Assembly (NCBI GenBank): GCA_903928965.1
Contig: CAIYSZ010000087.1
Location: 1-64,000 of the forward strand
Source: an uncultured Pseudomonadota bacterium
Lineage (GTDB): Bacteria; Pseudomonadota; Gammaproteobacteria; Methylococcales; Methylomonadaceae
Direction of reading: 5' to 3'
DNA length: 64,000 nucleotides
Position 1 is the first letter of the stretch. Every line of letters begins with the position of its first letter. The notes under the pieces are model-generated. The model did not search any database, was not told the origin of the DNA, and saw nothing but the letters and a program-made list of their open reading frames with translations. Position numbers and translations under genes: made by a program. Below are positions 51,577 through 59,629 of the stretch, piece by piece.

Positions 51577-52878
51577 ATGGCGCAAGGACCTTTCGGAAAC
51601 ACTACCTTCGGCAATACGGTATTGCCGACTCCCGGCGGCGTAGGTTCGGCGGGACCCGCTTTCGTGAATCCTCCGGAGCCGGCGTTTACGCCGCCGCGTT
51701 CCGAATTCAAACCTTTATACGAAGTGTCGCGAGCTTCCTTGCTGGAACTGGCCGCGCCCTTGCTGTCCTTGGCGTTTCGATTGAAAAATTCCTTGAGTTA
51801 CGCCAATATTGATGAATTAAAAAAACGGTTGGCGGCCGAAATCAAACTATTTCAAAGCAAATCCGGCAGCCTGGGGCTGACCGCCGAGCAAATCAACGTC
51901 GCCAGTTTCGGCTTGTGTTGCTATTTGGACGAAACCATTCAAAACACGCCCTGGGGGCACCAGCACCATTGGTGGCGGGAAAACTTGCTGATCCAATTTC
52001 ACGGCGTCGCCGACGGCGGCGAGATGTTTTTCAGGAACATCGAATATCTGGTCAAGCAACCGTCGGAGCAGTTGCGCTTGATTCAATTGTATTATGTATT
52101 GCTGAGTCTCGGTTTTAAAGGCAAATATGGCTTGAGCGCCGACTCCGCCGGCCAGTTGGATAAAATCCGCACCGAGTTGTACCACTTGAACCAAAGTTTC
52201 GCCACCGACCCCGCCAATGAGCTTTCGATAGACTGGATGGGGCAAAAAGCCGGCGGCAACCGCTTCGTCGCTCAGGTGCCGGCTTGGGTGTTCGCTTCGG
52301 TGGCGCTAGGTTTATTGCTGTTTATCTACCTGGGGTTTTATTACGCCATCAACGGTTATTCGACGCCGGTTTACCGGGATTTGCTTATGTTGTCCGGCGA
52401 GCGCTTGCTGGAGCCGACATCCAACAATAGTTCCGCGGCTCCGGCCCAGCCGGCGGCGGCGGAGCCCAAATCCCTGGAGCGGTTTAAGGTTCTGCTGCGT
52501 GACGAAATCGCCGCCAATATGGTCGAGGTGGTGGATGACAACATTATCCGCGTCAGAAATTCCTTTCTTTCCGGCAGTGACCAGATCAAACCCGAATTCA
52601 TGCCGATGTTGAAAAAAATCGCCAAGGAACTGGAAAATCATCAAGATTCCATCGTCGTCACCGGCCATACCGATGACAAGCCGATTATTTCCGCCCGTTT
52701 TCCTTCGAATTGGCAATTATCGGTGGCTAGAGCCAATAACGTGCTGAATATATTACGTGACTCCGGCCGCTTCGGGGCGGCGCGGGCGGAAGGTTTAGGA
52801 GACGGCCAGCCTTTGGCGCCGAATGACAGCGCCGAGCATCGCGCGCTTAACCGCAGAGTGGACATTTTTGTCAAGTGA
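51577..52878 (+). CDS. tssL: T6SS membrane protein TssL with OmpA-like C-terminus
   Basis: The 433-residue protein has a Pro/Gly-rich N-terminus and a DotU/TssL cytoplasmic domain (about 45-220, with QINVASFGLCCYLDETIQNTPWG). One membrane helix, VFASVALGLLLFIYLGFYYAI, is followed by a C-terminal OmpA-like peptidoglycan-binding domain (SIVVTGHTDDKPI, LSVARANNVLNIL). This is the extended class of TssL that anchors itself to the cell wall. It follows tssK by 14 bases and precedes tssM by ten. Confidence 0.93.
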   Translation: MAQGPFGNTTFGNTVLPTPGGVGSAGPAFVNPPEPAFTPPRSEFKPLYEVSRASLLELAAPLLSLAFRLKNSLSYANIDELKKRLAAEIKLFQSKSGSLGLTAEQINVASFGLCCYLDETIQNTPWGHQHHWWRENLLIQFHGVADGGEMFFRNIEYLVKQPSEQLRLIQLYYVLLSLGFKGKYGLSADSAGQLDKIRTELYHLNQSFATDPANELSIDWMGQKAGGNRFVAQVPAWVFASVALGLLLFIYLGFYYAINGYSTPVYRDLLMLSGERLLEPTSNNSSAAPAQPAAAEPKSLERFKVLLRDEIAANMVEVVDDNIIRVRNSFLSGSDQIKPEFMPMLKKIAKELENHQDSIVVTGHTDDKPIISARFPSNWQLSVARANNVLNILRDSGRFGAARAEGLGDGQPLAPNDSAEHRALNRRVDIFVK

Positions 52879-52888
52879 GTGATAGATC

Positions 52889-55800
52889 GTGAAACCATTG
52901 CTTAACTTTTTGCAGAAAAAATGGGTCCTGGAACTGATAGCCGTATTGGTGCTATGCCTGTTGATCGTTTTTATCGGTCCATTAATCGCCATAGCCGGCG
53001 ACGTGTTGCTTGAATCCTGGATTAGCAGGCTGCTGGCGGTCGCCGTGGTATTCGGCGTGTGGTTGACTTACCGCTTGGTCAATTATTGGCTATTGAAAAA
53101 GAAGGAACGCTCATTATTCGCCGATCTGTCCGCCGGGCAAGGCGAGGGCGGCGCGGTGTCCGAGGAGTTGTTGACCTTAAAGCGCAAATTCGAGGATGCG
53201 CTGAAATTATTGGAAGCCACGCCGGGGCGTAAACGCGGCGGCGGTCATTTTCTGTATCAATTGCCGTGGTATGTCATCATCGGCGCGCCGGGAGCGGGCA
53301 AAACCACGGCCTTGCTCAATTCCGGCCTGAATTTTCCGTTAAAAGATCAACTAGGGGCCAAAATACAAGGCGTTAGCGGCACCCGCAATTGCGATTGGTG
53401 GTTTTCCGATCAAGCGGTGTTGCTGGACACCGCCGGGCGTTATAGCACCCAGGACAGCGACCGGGAAGCCGACGCCGGAGCGTGGCACGGTTTTTTGCAA
53501 TTGCTAAAAAAACACCGGCCGCGGCGGCCGTTGAACGGCATTTTCCTGGCGGTCAGCATTACCGACGTGTTGCAGCAGTCCGAGGAGAAGCTGGCCGAAT
53601 TCGCCCGCGTCATGCGCATGCGCATCAAGGAGTTGAACGGGCAATTGGGCGTGAATTTGCCGGTGTACGTGTTGTTTACCAAAATGGACATGTTGTCGGG
53701 CTTTAATGAGTTTTTCGCCGATTTGACCGAGACCGAGCGGCAACAAGTGTGGGGCAAAACCTTCGCCTGGTCCGATAAAGCATCTCCGGCCGAGTTGGCG
53801 GAACATTTCAGTCAGGATTATACCGCCTTGGTCGAGCGCTTGAACGTCAGAAGGTTCAAACGCTTGCAGGACGAACGCGACGCGCAGCGGCGCGCCTTGA
53901 TCTTTGATTTCTCGCAACAACTGACCTTGTTGAAACCGGATATTCTCTGTTTTATAAAGGAAACCTTCGCCACTAACATTTACGAGACGCCGTTTATTTT
54001 CCGCGGTGTTTATTTCACCAGCGGTACGCAGGAAGGCACCCCGTTCGACAAAATCATGTCCGCCTTGACCGAGTCCTTTGATTTGCGCGACAGGCAAGCG
54101 CTGTCGCCGATTGCGGTGAAGGGCAAAAGCTATTTTTTGACCAAATTATTGCGCGACGTCGTCATTCCTGAAGGCGAATTGGTCGGCGTCAACCAAGCAG
54201 CGGAGCGCCGCCACCAGTTGGTGAAATTGGGTTCCTATATTTCCGTGGCGCTGCTAGTGGTGTTGGGCGCGGCGGGTTGGACCTTCAGTTTTACCGGCAA
54301 TAAAATGGCCATCTCTGAAATTGAACAACAGGTGGAAAAGTTTAAAGCCAATCGTCTGGTCGCCAGCGATATTAGAAACGATTTGCTGACCTTAAGCGCC
54401 AAAATGGACGCCTTGTTGGCGGCGCGCAATGTTTACCGCGAGTCGCCTATGTTTACCGGCCTGGGTTTGTCCCAGCAAGACAAGTTGGAAAACGGCGCGC
54501 GCATTGCCTATGAAAGAGTGTTGCGCGAATCGTTCGCGCCTTTGCTGAGCTGGCGCTTGAAGGAGCGCATGCAAGGCGCTGAAGGGCAGCAGTTGGATAA
54601 TTTGTATCAGCTGCTGACGGTTTATCTGATGTTATCCGAGCCGGCGCGGATGGATAAAAAAGTCGCCGCGCCTTGGATCGGCGCGGATTGGCAAAGCTTG
54701 TTCCTGACCGACCCGGCCGTGCAAGCCAGTTTGCAAACCCATTTGGTTAATTTGCTGGATTTGAGCCTGGACCCGTTGCCGGCGGATTACAACTTCGTCA
54801 ACGCGGCGCGCGTCAAACTGACGCAAATTCCGCAGGCGGCCCAGGTGTACTCCGTATTCAAAAGCGAGGGCTTGTACGATCACGAACACGATTTAGTTTT
54901 GGCCAAGGCTTTGGCGCCGAACGGCGAGCGGGTTTATGTCACCAAGAACGGCGCTTCCCTGCAAACCTTGGTAGTGCCGGGATTATTCACGGGTTACGGT
55001 TTTACCGAGATATTCCTGAAAAAAGGCATGGATTACGTCAAACAGGCCAACGAGCAAAACTGGGTGCTGGGCGTTGACGGCAAGGATACCGACGTCAACA
55101 CCGATCGTTTGTACAGTGATTTGAAGCGCCTGTATCTGGCGGATTACCAGAAAATTTGGCTGGACGACGTATTGGCGCTGAATTTGAAACCGCAAGCCAA
55201 TAACAACCAATTGATAGACACGCTGGATGTTTTGTCGCGCCCCGATTCGCCGTTGAAATTGCTGTTGCAGACCGTGGAAAAGAATACCGCTTTGAGCAAA
55301 TTGTCCGCCGACGCGGCGGCGGCGTTGACCAAAACCGGCGAAACGGCCTTGGCCGCCGCCGCGCCCAAGGCCATGCAAAAATTCCTGCCCAAGCCGGCGC
55401 TGAACGTAACCGGGCAAGATCCGATCGTCCAGTTCGAGGAGGCGTTCGAGCCGTATAATTCGCAAGTCCGTTCGCCGGAAGCCTTGAACCGGTCATTGGA
55501 GAGCATCAAAAACGCGCATGACCGCTTATTGATGGCCAGCGGGCAAAACAATAGCGGCGCCGGCTTGGATGCGCTCTTGGCCTTGCAAAGCGAGGCCTCC
55601 GCGCTGCCGGACAAGGTGGCGGCCCCGTTGAAAAAAGTAGTTAGGGAAGCCCGCGCCGGCAGTCTGGGCGACGCCAAGCAGGAATTGAACAAGGCGCTGG
55701 CGGTGGAAGTGAGCCAGCCTTGCCGCAATTTGCTGGCCGGGCGCTATCCATTCGCCCCCGGCGCGTCGCAAGACGTATTGTTGGCGGATTTCGGCAAGGT

Positions 55801-56374
55801 GTTCGGCGGCAACGGCATACTGGATCAATATTTCAATAATCATTTGAAAATTCTCGTCGATACCACGACTAAAACCTGGTCGGAAATGAATTCGGAGAAA
55901 TCGCTGGGCTTGTCGAGCGCTGCGTTGGCGCAATTTCAAATTGCCGCGCATATCCGTAACGCATTCTTTGCCGGCGGCGGCGTGCCGCAATTGCAATTCG
56001 ATTTGAAACCGATCGAGCTGGACGACCGCATCGGCACTTTCCGCTTGAATATAGAGGGCCAGGAACTAGTGTACCGGCACGGACCGGAGCAGATCACCAG
56101 CTTCAAATGGCCGGGCGTCGCCGTCAACGCAGGCGTGCGGGTGGTGTTTGAAACCTTGGACGGCAAGCAGGTCAGCCGGCAAAAAGAAGGGGCCTGGGCC
56201 TTGTTTAGAATGCTGGATCAATTTCATATTGAACCGACCAATTTACCTGAGCGCTTTATTTTGACCGTGACTGTCGACGACTATAAGGCGCGCTTTGAAC
56301 TGCGCGCCGCCAGTGTGGATAATCCGTTCAAGATGACGGACTTTCAAAATTTTCATTGTCCGGATGCGTTATAG
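52889..56374 (+). CDS. tssM: T6SS membrane-complex protein TssM (IcmF)
   Basis: The 1161-residue inner-membrane protein has two N-terminal helices, a Walker A motif GAPGAGKTT (about 131-139), a cytoplasmic NTPase-like region and a third helix near 450-468 (SVALLVVLGAAGWTFSF). The large periplasmic part includes the IcmF/VasK-type C-terminal beta domain (FRLNIEGQELVYRHGPEQITSFKWPG). TssM spans the envelope and joins TssL and TssJ. It uses a GTG start at 52889. No TssJ lipoprotein gene is adjacent. Confidence 0.93.
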   Translation: MKPLLNFLQKKWVLELIAVLVLCLLIVFIGPLIAIAGDVLLESWISRLLAVAVVFGVWLTYRLVNYWLLKKKERSLFADLSAGQGEGGAVSEELLTLKRKFEDALKLLEATPGRKRGGGHFLYQLPWYVIIGAPGAGKTTALLNSGLNFPLKDQLGAKIQGVSGTRNCDWWFSDQAVLLDTAGRYSTQDSDREADAGAWHGFLQLLKKHRPRRPLNGIFLAVSITDVLQQSEEKLAEFARVMRMRIKELNGQLGVNLPVYVLFTKMDMLSGFNEFFADLTETERQQVWGKTFAWSDKASPAELAEHFSQDYTALVERLNVRRFKRLQDERDAQRRALIFDFSQQLTLLKPDILCFIKETFATNIYETPFIFRGVYFTSGTQEGTPFDKIMSALTESFDLRDRQALSPIAVKGKSYFLTKLLRDVVIPEGELVGVNQAAERRHQLVKLGSYISVALLVVLGAAGWTFSFTGNKMAISEIEQQVEKFKANRLVASDIRNDLLTLSAKMDALLAARNVYRESPMFTGLGLSQQDKLENGARIAYERVLRESFAPLLSWRLKERMQGAEGQQLDNLYQLLTVYLMLSEPARMDKKVAAPWIGADWQSLFLTDPAVQASLQTHLVNLLDLSLDPLPADYNFVNAARVKLTQIPQAAQVYSVFKSEGLYDHEHDLVLAKALAPNGERVYVTKNGASLQTLVVPGLFTGYGFTEIFLKKGMDYVKQANEQNWVLGVDGKDTDVNTDRLYSDLKRLYLADYQKIWLDDVLALNLKPQANNNQLIDTLDVLSRPDSPLKLLLQTVEKNTALSKLSADAAAALTKTGETALAAAAPKAMQKFLPKPALNVTGQDPIVQFEEAFEPYNSQVRSPEALNRSLESIKNAHDRLLMASGQNNSGAGLDALLALQSEASALPDKVAAPLKKVVREARAGSLGDAKQELNKALAVEVSQPCRNLLAGRYPFAPGASQDVLLADFGKVFGGNGILDQYFNNHLKILVDTTTKTWSEMNSEKSLGLSSAALAQFQIAAHIRNAFFAGGGVPQLQFDLKPIELDDRIGTFRLNIEGQELVYRHGPEQITSFKWPGVAVNAGVRVVFETLDGKQVSRQKEGAWALFRMLDQFHIEPTNLPERFILTVTVDDYKARFELRAASVDNPFKMTDFQNFHCPDAL

Positions 56375-56392
56375 GCAGGGGAGGATAGCATC

Positions 56393-57967
56393 ATGCTGAA
56401 AACAAAAGGCGTGGGTTTTTTCGGCAAGCTTCCGGCATTGGGCGATTTTGTCTCCCGGCGTCTGAGTCCGCAATTCGTGAAATGCTGGGACGATTGGTTG
56501 CACGAGTCTCTACTCGCCAGCCGTGGACAATTGGGAGATACTTGGCTGGACAGTTTTTTAATCAGTCCGGTGTGGCGGTTTTTTTTGGGTCCCGGCATTT
56601 GCGGCGATCAAGCCTGGGTCGGCATCATGATGCCGAGCGTGGATCGGGTGGGCCGTTATTTTCCGTTAACCTTGGCGCAAAACGTGGACCCGGTTCAACT
56701 GCCGGCGATCTATTGCGAACAAGAGCGCTTTGATGCGCTGGAAAGCTTGGCCTTAAGCGTGCTGACGCCGGATTTTGCATTCGATCAATTCGATCTAGCC
56801 TTGGCGGCGGCCACGTTGACGCCAGCGGCGGAGATGCCGTCCGCGCCAAGTTTGATCGACGAGGATAAATTGGGCTATAAATTGGATGGCTTGCATCAAT
56901 TGCCATTGTTGAATGCCTTGTTGTTGCAGCGTTTGTTGGGCGAAGCCGGAGTCAAGAGCTTTAGTCTGTGGTTGGCGAAAAATACGCATGAGGGCAAGTC
57001 GCAATTTTATTGCTTCGATGGTTTGCCCAAGCCGGATGAATTCAGTTTTTTGTTGCTGGGCAGACGGGCTGAAGCGCCGGCCGCCGTGAATAAGCCGGTT
57101 GAAGCGCCCGGTTTTTTTAATCCGGCCCAGGATGCCAAGCCCGGCGATTTCTTGGAGTCCGGGAATGCGTCCACGGTCTTTCCTTTCGTTTCGGCGATTG
57201 ATCCGCCGCCGGCGGAAACTTTTTTTCCGGATTTGGAATTAAACCATAAACGGGTGGCGGGCTATGGTAAAACCGTTGTAGGCAATGTGCGCAAGCATAA
57301 CGAGGACTCTATGCTATTGTTGCCGGAATGCGGCGTTTGGCTGGTGGCCGACGGCATGGGCGGCGGCATGGCGGGCGATTACGCCAGCCAATCGGTGGTG
57401 GAGGCGGTTGCTTCGGTGGCGAAGCAAGACACTGTGGATTTGCAAATAGAGGCAGTGGCCGCCCGCTTGCAGAAGGTTAACGCGGATTTATTCGACTATG
57501 CCGCCAAGCTTAGCGCCGGCGGCGTGGTTGGTTCCACGGTTGTGATATTATTAATAAAGGGCGAGGAATGCGGCGCTATTTGGGCCGGCGATAGCCGTTT
57601 ATACCGTTATCGGCAAGGACAGTTGACGCAATTGACCAGAGACCATTCCGCCATCCGGGATTATATGGATTTGCATAACATCAGTTTTGATCAGGCGGCC
57701 ACGGTGGTGAATGCGAACGTCATTACCCGAGCCATCGGCGCGGACCGGAAAGTCGATTTGGACACTATGCGTTTCACCGCGCAAGCGGGCGACCGTTTTC
57801 TGTTATGCAGCGATGGCCTGGATAAGGAGTTGCGGGATGAGGAGATCGAACAATTGATGCGGCAAGGCGATTGTCAGGCAACGGTGGAAAATTTGATTGC
57901 GCAGGCTTTGCAAAATAAAGGGCGCGATAACATCACTGCTATCGTGGTTGATTTTAACGAAGCGTGA
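56393..57967 (+). CDS. TagF-PppA fusion, T6SS regulator and protein phosphatase
   Basis: The 524-residue protein joins two domains. Residues 1-210 are TagF (DUF2094: VGFFGKLPALGDFVSRRL, then WVGIMMPSVDRVGRYFPLT), a repressor of T6SS that binds Fha. After a linker, residues about 290-524 are a PP2C phosphatase with GNVRKHNEDSM, LVADGMGGGMAGDYAS, WAGDSRLYRYR, RAIGAD and LLCSDGLDKEL, as in PppA. Agrobacterium tumefaciens has a similar fusion. It would remove phosphate from threonine marks placed by PpkA. GAGGATAGCATC precedes the ATG. Confidence 0.9.
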   Translation: MLKTKGVGFFGKLPALGDFVSRRLSPQFVKCWDDWLHESLLASRGQLGDTWLDSFLISPVWRFFLGPGICGDQAWVGIMMPSVDRVGRYFPLTLAQNVDPVQLPAIYCEQERFDALESLALSVLTPDFAFDQFDLALAAATLTPAAEMPSAPSLIDEDKLGYKLDGLHQLPLLNALLLQRLLGEAGVKSFSLWLAKNTHEGKSQFYCFDGLPKPDEFSFLLLGRRAEAPAAVNKPVEAPGFFNPAQDAKPGDFLESGNASTVFPFVSAIDPPPAETFFPDLELNHKRVAGYGKTVVGNVRKHNEDSMLLLPECGVWLVADGMGGGMAGDYASQSVVEAVASVAKQDTVDLQIEAVAARLQKVNADLFDYAAKLSAGGVVGSTVVILLIKGEECGAIWAGDSRLYRYRQGQLTQLTRDHSAIRDYMDLHNISFDQAATVVNANVITRAIGADRKVDLDTMRFTAQAGDRFLLCSDGLDKELRDEEIEQLMRQGDCQATVENLIAQALQNKGRDNITAIVVDFNEA

Positions 57968-58311
57968 ATTTATTCGGGGTCATCACGGTAAGGACGCAAA
58001 AGACTATTGGTTGAGCGCCGGCCTTGGCGGCCGGGAGTAATTGTCGGGGGACGCCGTGAATACGTCCATGTAGGCTTGGGGTCGGCATCCATGCCTCCCA
58101 CACCCCCGCCAATTACTCCGCCGCCAAGGCCTCGGGTGATTGGGGGGCGCAAGTCTTTCACCAAATTACTTCCGTTTGCCAAGACCTTGGGTGATTGGGG
58201 GCAAGTCTTCCGCCAATCACTTATCAAAATTTATTAATCGTCGTCTTTAAGCTCTAAGTTTCGGCTGATGGATGGTTAGTGTGTTGAATCTATTATGAAT
58301 GGGAGGTAGGA
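57968..58311. other. Intergenic region with structured repeat
   Basis: This gap of 344 bases between tagF-pppA and the OmpA-like genes is mostly occupied by repeat copy 2. The short track ORFs here (85 residues minus, 76 residues plus) come from the repeat and have no family resemblance. Confidence 0.5.
58018..58231. repeat. Structured palindromic repeat, copy 2
   Basis: The arms CCTTGGCGGCCGGGAGTAATTG (from 58022) and CAATTACTCCGCCGCCAAGG (to 58129) form a long imperfect stem of about 26 pairs with a 52-base loop. CCAAGGCCTCGGGTGATTGG and a second similar block, CCAAGACCTTGGGTGATTGG, follow, then CCAATCACTT as a further partner. The outer sequences match copy 1 near 48594, while the stems differ by compensating changes. 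Confidence 0.65.
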
Positions 58312-58896
58312 ATGCTAGGCAAATCTATTCTGATTGCGGCGGGAATGCTATGTTCCCTGTTAGTTCGGGCGGATGAAAACGGCTGTGACGCTGGGAAAAA
58401 AGTGTTATCCAAACAATATTTTCTGGATTGCATGGGGCAAGGGGAACAGTCGCGCGGTATTTCGCAATCCGATGCGGGTCCGGACCGTAGCTTGGGCGAG
58501 CAAAAGGTCAAATTGGCCGCGCCGTCTGTTAAACAGAGCGCGCGCCATGCCAAGCAGCTGGCGGGGAAACCTATTAATATCGAACTGTTGTTTGATTTCA
58601 ATTCCGCGGAGTTAAGCGACGAGGCCAAGCGGCAATTGGCCGGCTTCGGCGAGGCGTTTAGCGAAGTAGGCAAGCATTTGCTGGTGGAAGGTCATACCGA
58701 CGCCACCGGCGCGCCGGGCTATAATTTAAGTTTATCGGAACGCCGAGCTCAGGCGGTCAAGGATTATTTAAGTCAGACCTATGCCGTGAAGGGCGATAAA
58801 ATTAAGGCGGTAGGCAAGGGCGTGGCGAATTTAGCCAATCCTCAGCATCCGGACGCCGAGGAAAATCGGCGGGTTGTGTTTTATCTGAGCGAGTGA
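58312..58896 (+). CDS. OmpA-like periplasmic protein (first paralogue)
   Basis: The 194-residue protein has a signal peptide (SILIAAGMLCSLLVRA) and a polar linker. A C-terminal OmpA domain (about 80-190) carries the peptidoglycan-binding motifs LLFDFNSAELSDEAKRQLAGFGEAF, VEGHTDATGAPGYNLSLSERRAQAVKDYL and a GKGVANLANP end. There is no membrane barrel. GGGAGGTAGG precedes the ATG. It and its neighbour sit between the TagF-PppA and kinase genes, suggesting a link of the secretion machinery to the cell wall. Confidence 0.82.
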   Translation: MLGKSILIAAGMLCSLLVRADENGCDAGKKVLSKQYFLDCMGQGEQSRGISQSDAGPDRSLGEQKVKLAAPSVKQSARHAKQLAGKPINIELLFDFNSAELSDEAKRQLAGFGEAFSEVGKHLLVEGHTDATGAPGYNLSLSERRAQAVKDYLSQTYAVKGDKIKAVGKGVANLANPQHPDAEENRRVVFYLSE

Positions 58897-58938
58897 TTCC
58901 GGAAGAATTAATAATTACAAATGACATCCGAGGTTGTT

Positions 58939-59580
58939 ATGAATATTCATAGAATTAAACATTGCTCTCTTATTCTGGGTCTGTTGCTAGGCGTTAATGC
59001 CTGGGCGGAAGATGTGGATTGCAACGGTGGCAAGGAAGTTAAGTCGGCGGAATGGTTTTCTAAATGCATGCATTCCGCGGAATCTCAAGCTCCCGCCGGA
59101 AGCAGCGGTCCGGCGGCGGGAAAAAGAAGTTTGAGTTTTGAGGAAGCCGGCGGAGAAGAAACGCGCAGCCTGGGCGAGAAAAAGTTGGATGCCGCGGTTC
59201 CGCCGGTTAAGGAAGTTGCAAAACAAAGAGCCAAGGAAACGCCGACCAGTATTTCGCTGGAATTGTTGTTCGACTATAACTCCGCTAATTTAACCGCGGC
59301 CGCCAAGGAGCAGTTGAAAGGATTCGCGCAGGCGTTTTTGAAGGAGCCGGATAAAAAATTGACCATCGAAGGGCATACCGATGCGGTAGGCAGCGACAGT
59401 TATAATCAATCGCTGTCGCAACAACGGGCGGAAGCGGTTAAAAAATTCCTGACCGAAGCCTATTCGATTCCGCCTTCGCAAATCAGATCGGAAGGCAAGG
59501 GAAAAAATAACTTAGCCAAGCCGAATGATCCGGCCGCCGAGGAAAATCGGCGCGTGATATTTTTTGTAAGTCATAAATGA
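58939..59580 (+). CDS. OmpA-like periplasmic protein (second paralogue)
   Basis: The protein of about 213 residues has a signal peptide (HRIKHCSLILGLLLGVNAWA) and Cys-containing N-terminal segments shared with the upstream paralogue (DCNGGKEVKSAEWFSKCMHSAE). The C-terminal OmpA domain includes LLFDYNSANLTAAAKEQL, IEGHTDAVGSDSYNQSLSQQRAEAVKKFL and EGKGKNNLAKP. A tandem duplication is likely. GAGG before ATG 58939 supports that start over 58921. It lies about 50 bases before the kinase gene. Confidence 0.82.
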   Translation: MNIHRIKHCSLILGLLLGVNAWAEDVDCNGGKEVKSAEWFSKCMHSAESQAPAGSSGPAAGKRSLSFEEAGGEETRSLGEKKLDAAVPPVKEVAKQRAKETPTSISLELLFDYNSANLTAAAKEQLKGFAQAFLKEPDKKLTIEGHTDAVGSDSYNQSLSQQRAEAVKKFLTEAYSIPPSQIRSEGKGKNNLAKPNDPAAEENRRVIFFVSHK

Positions 59581-59629
59581 TCCGCTTAATCGATCCGCCT
59601 AATTGGCGACTGTGTAAATAAAAACCATC

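Noticed and set aside
57970-58237. 85-residue minus-strand and 76-residue plus-strand ORFs after tagF-pppA
   Set aside because: They are translations of the palindromic repeat (PPTITPGRQGRR-like strings) and not genes.
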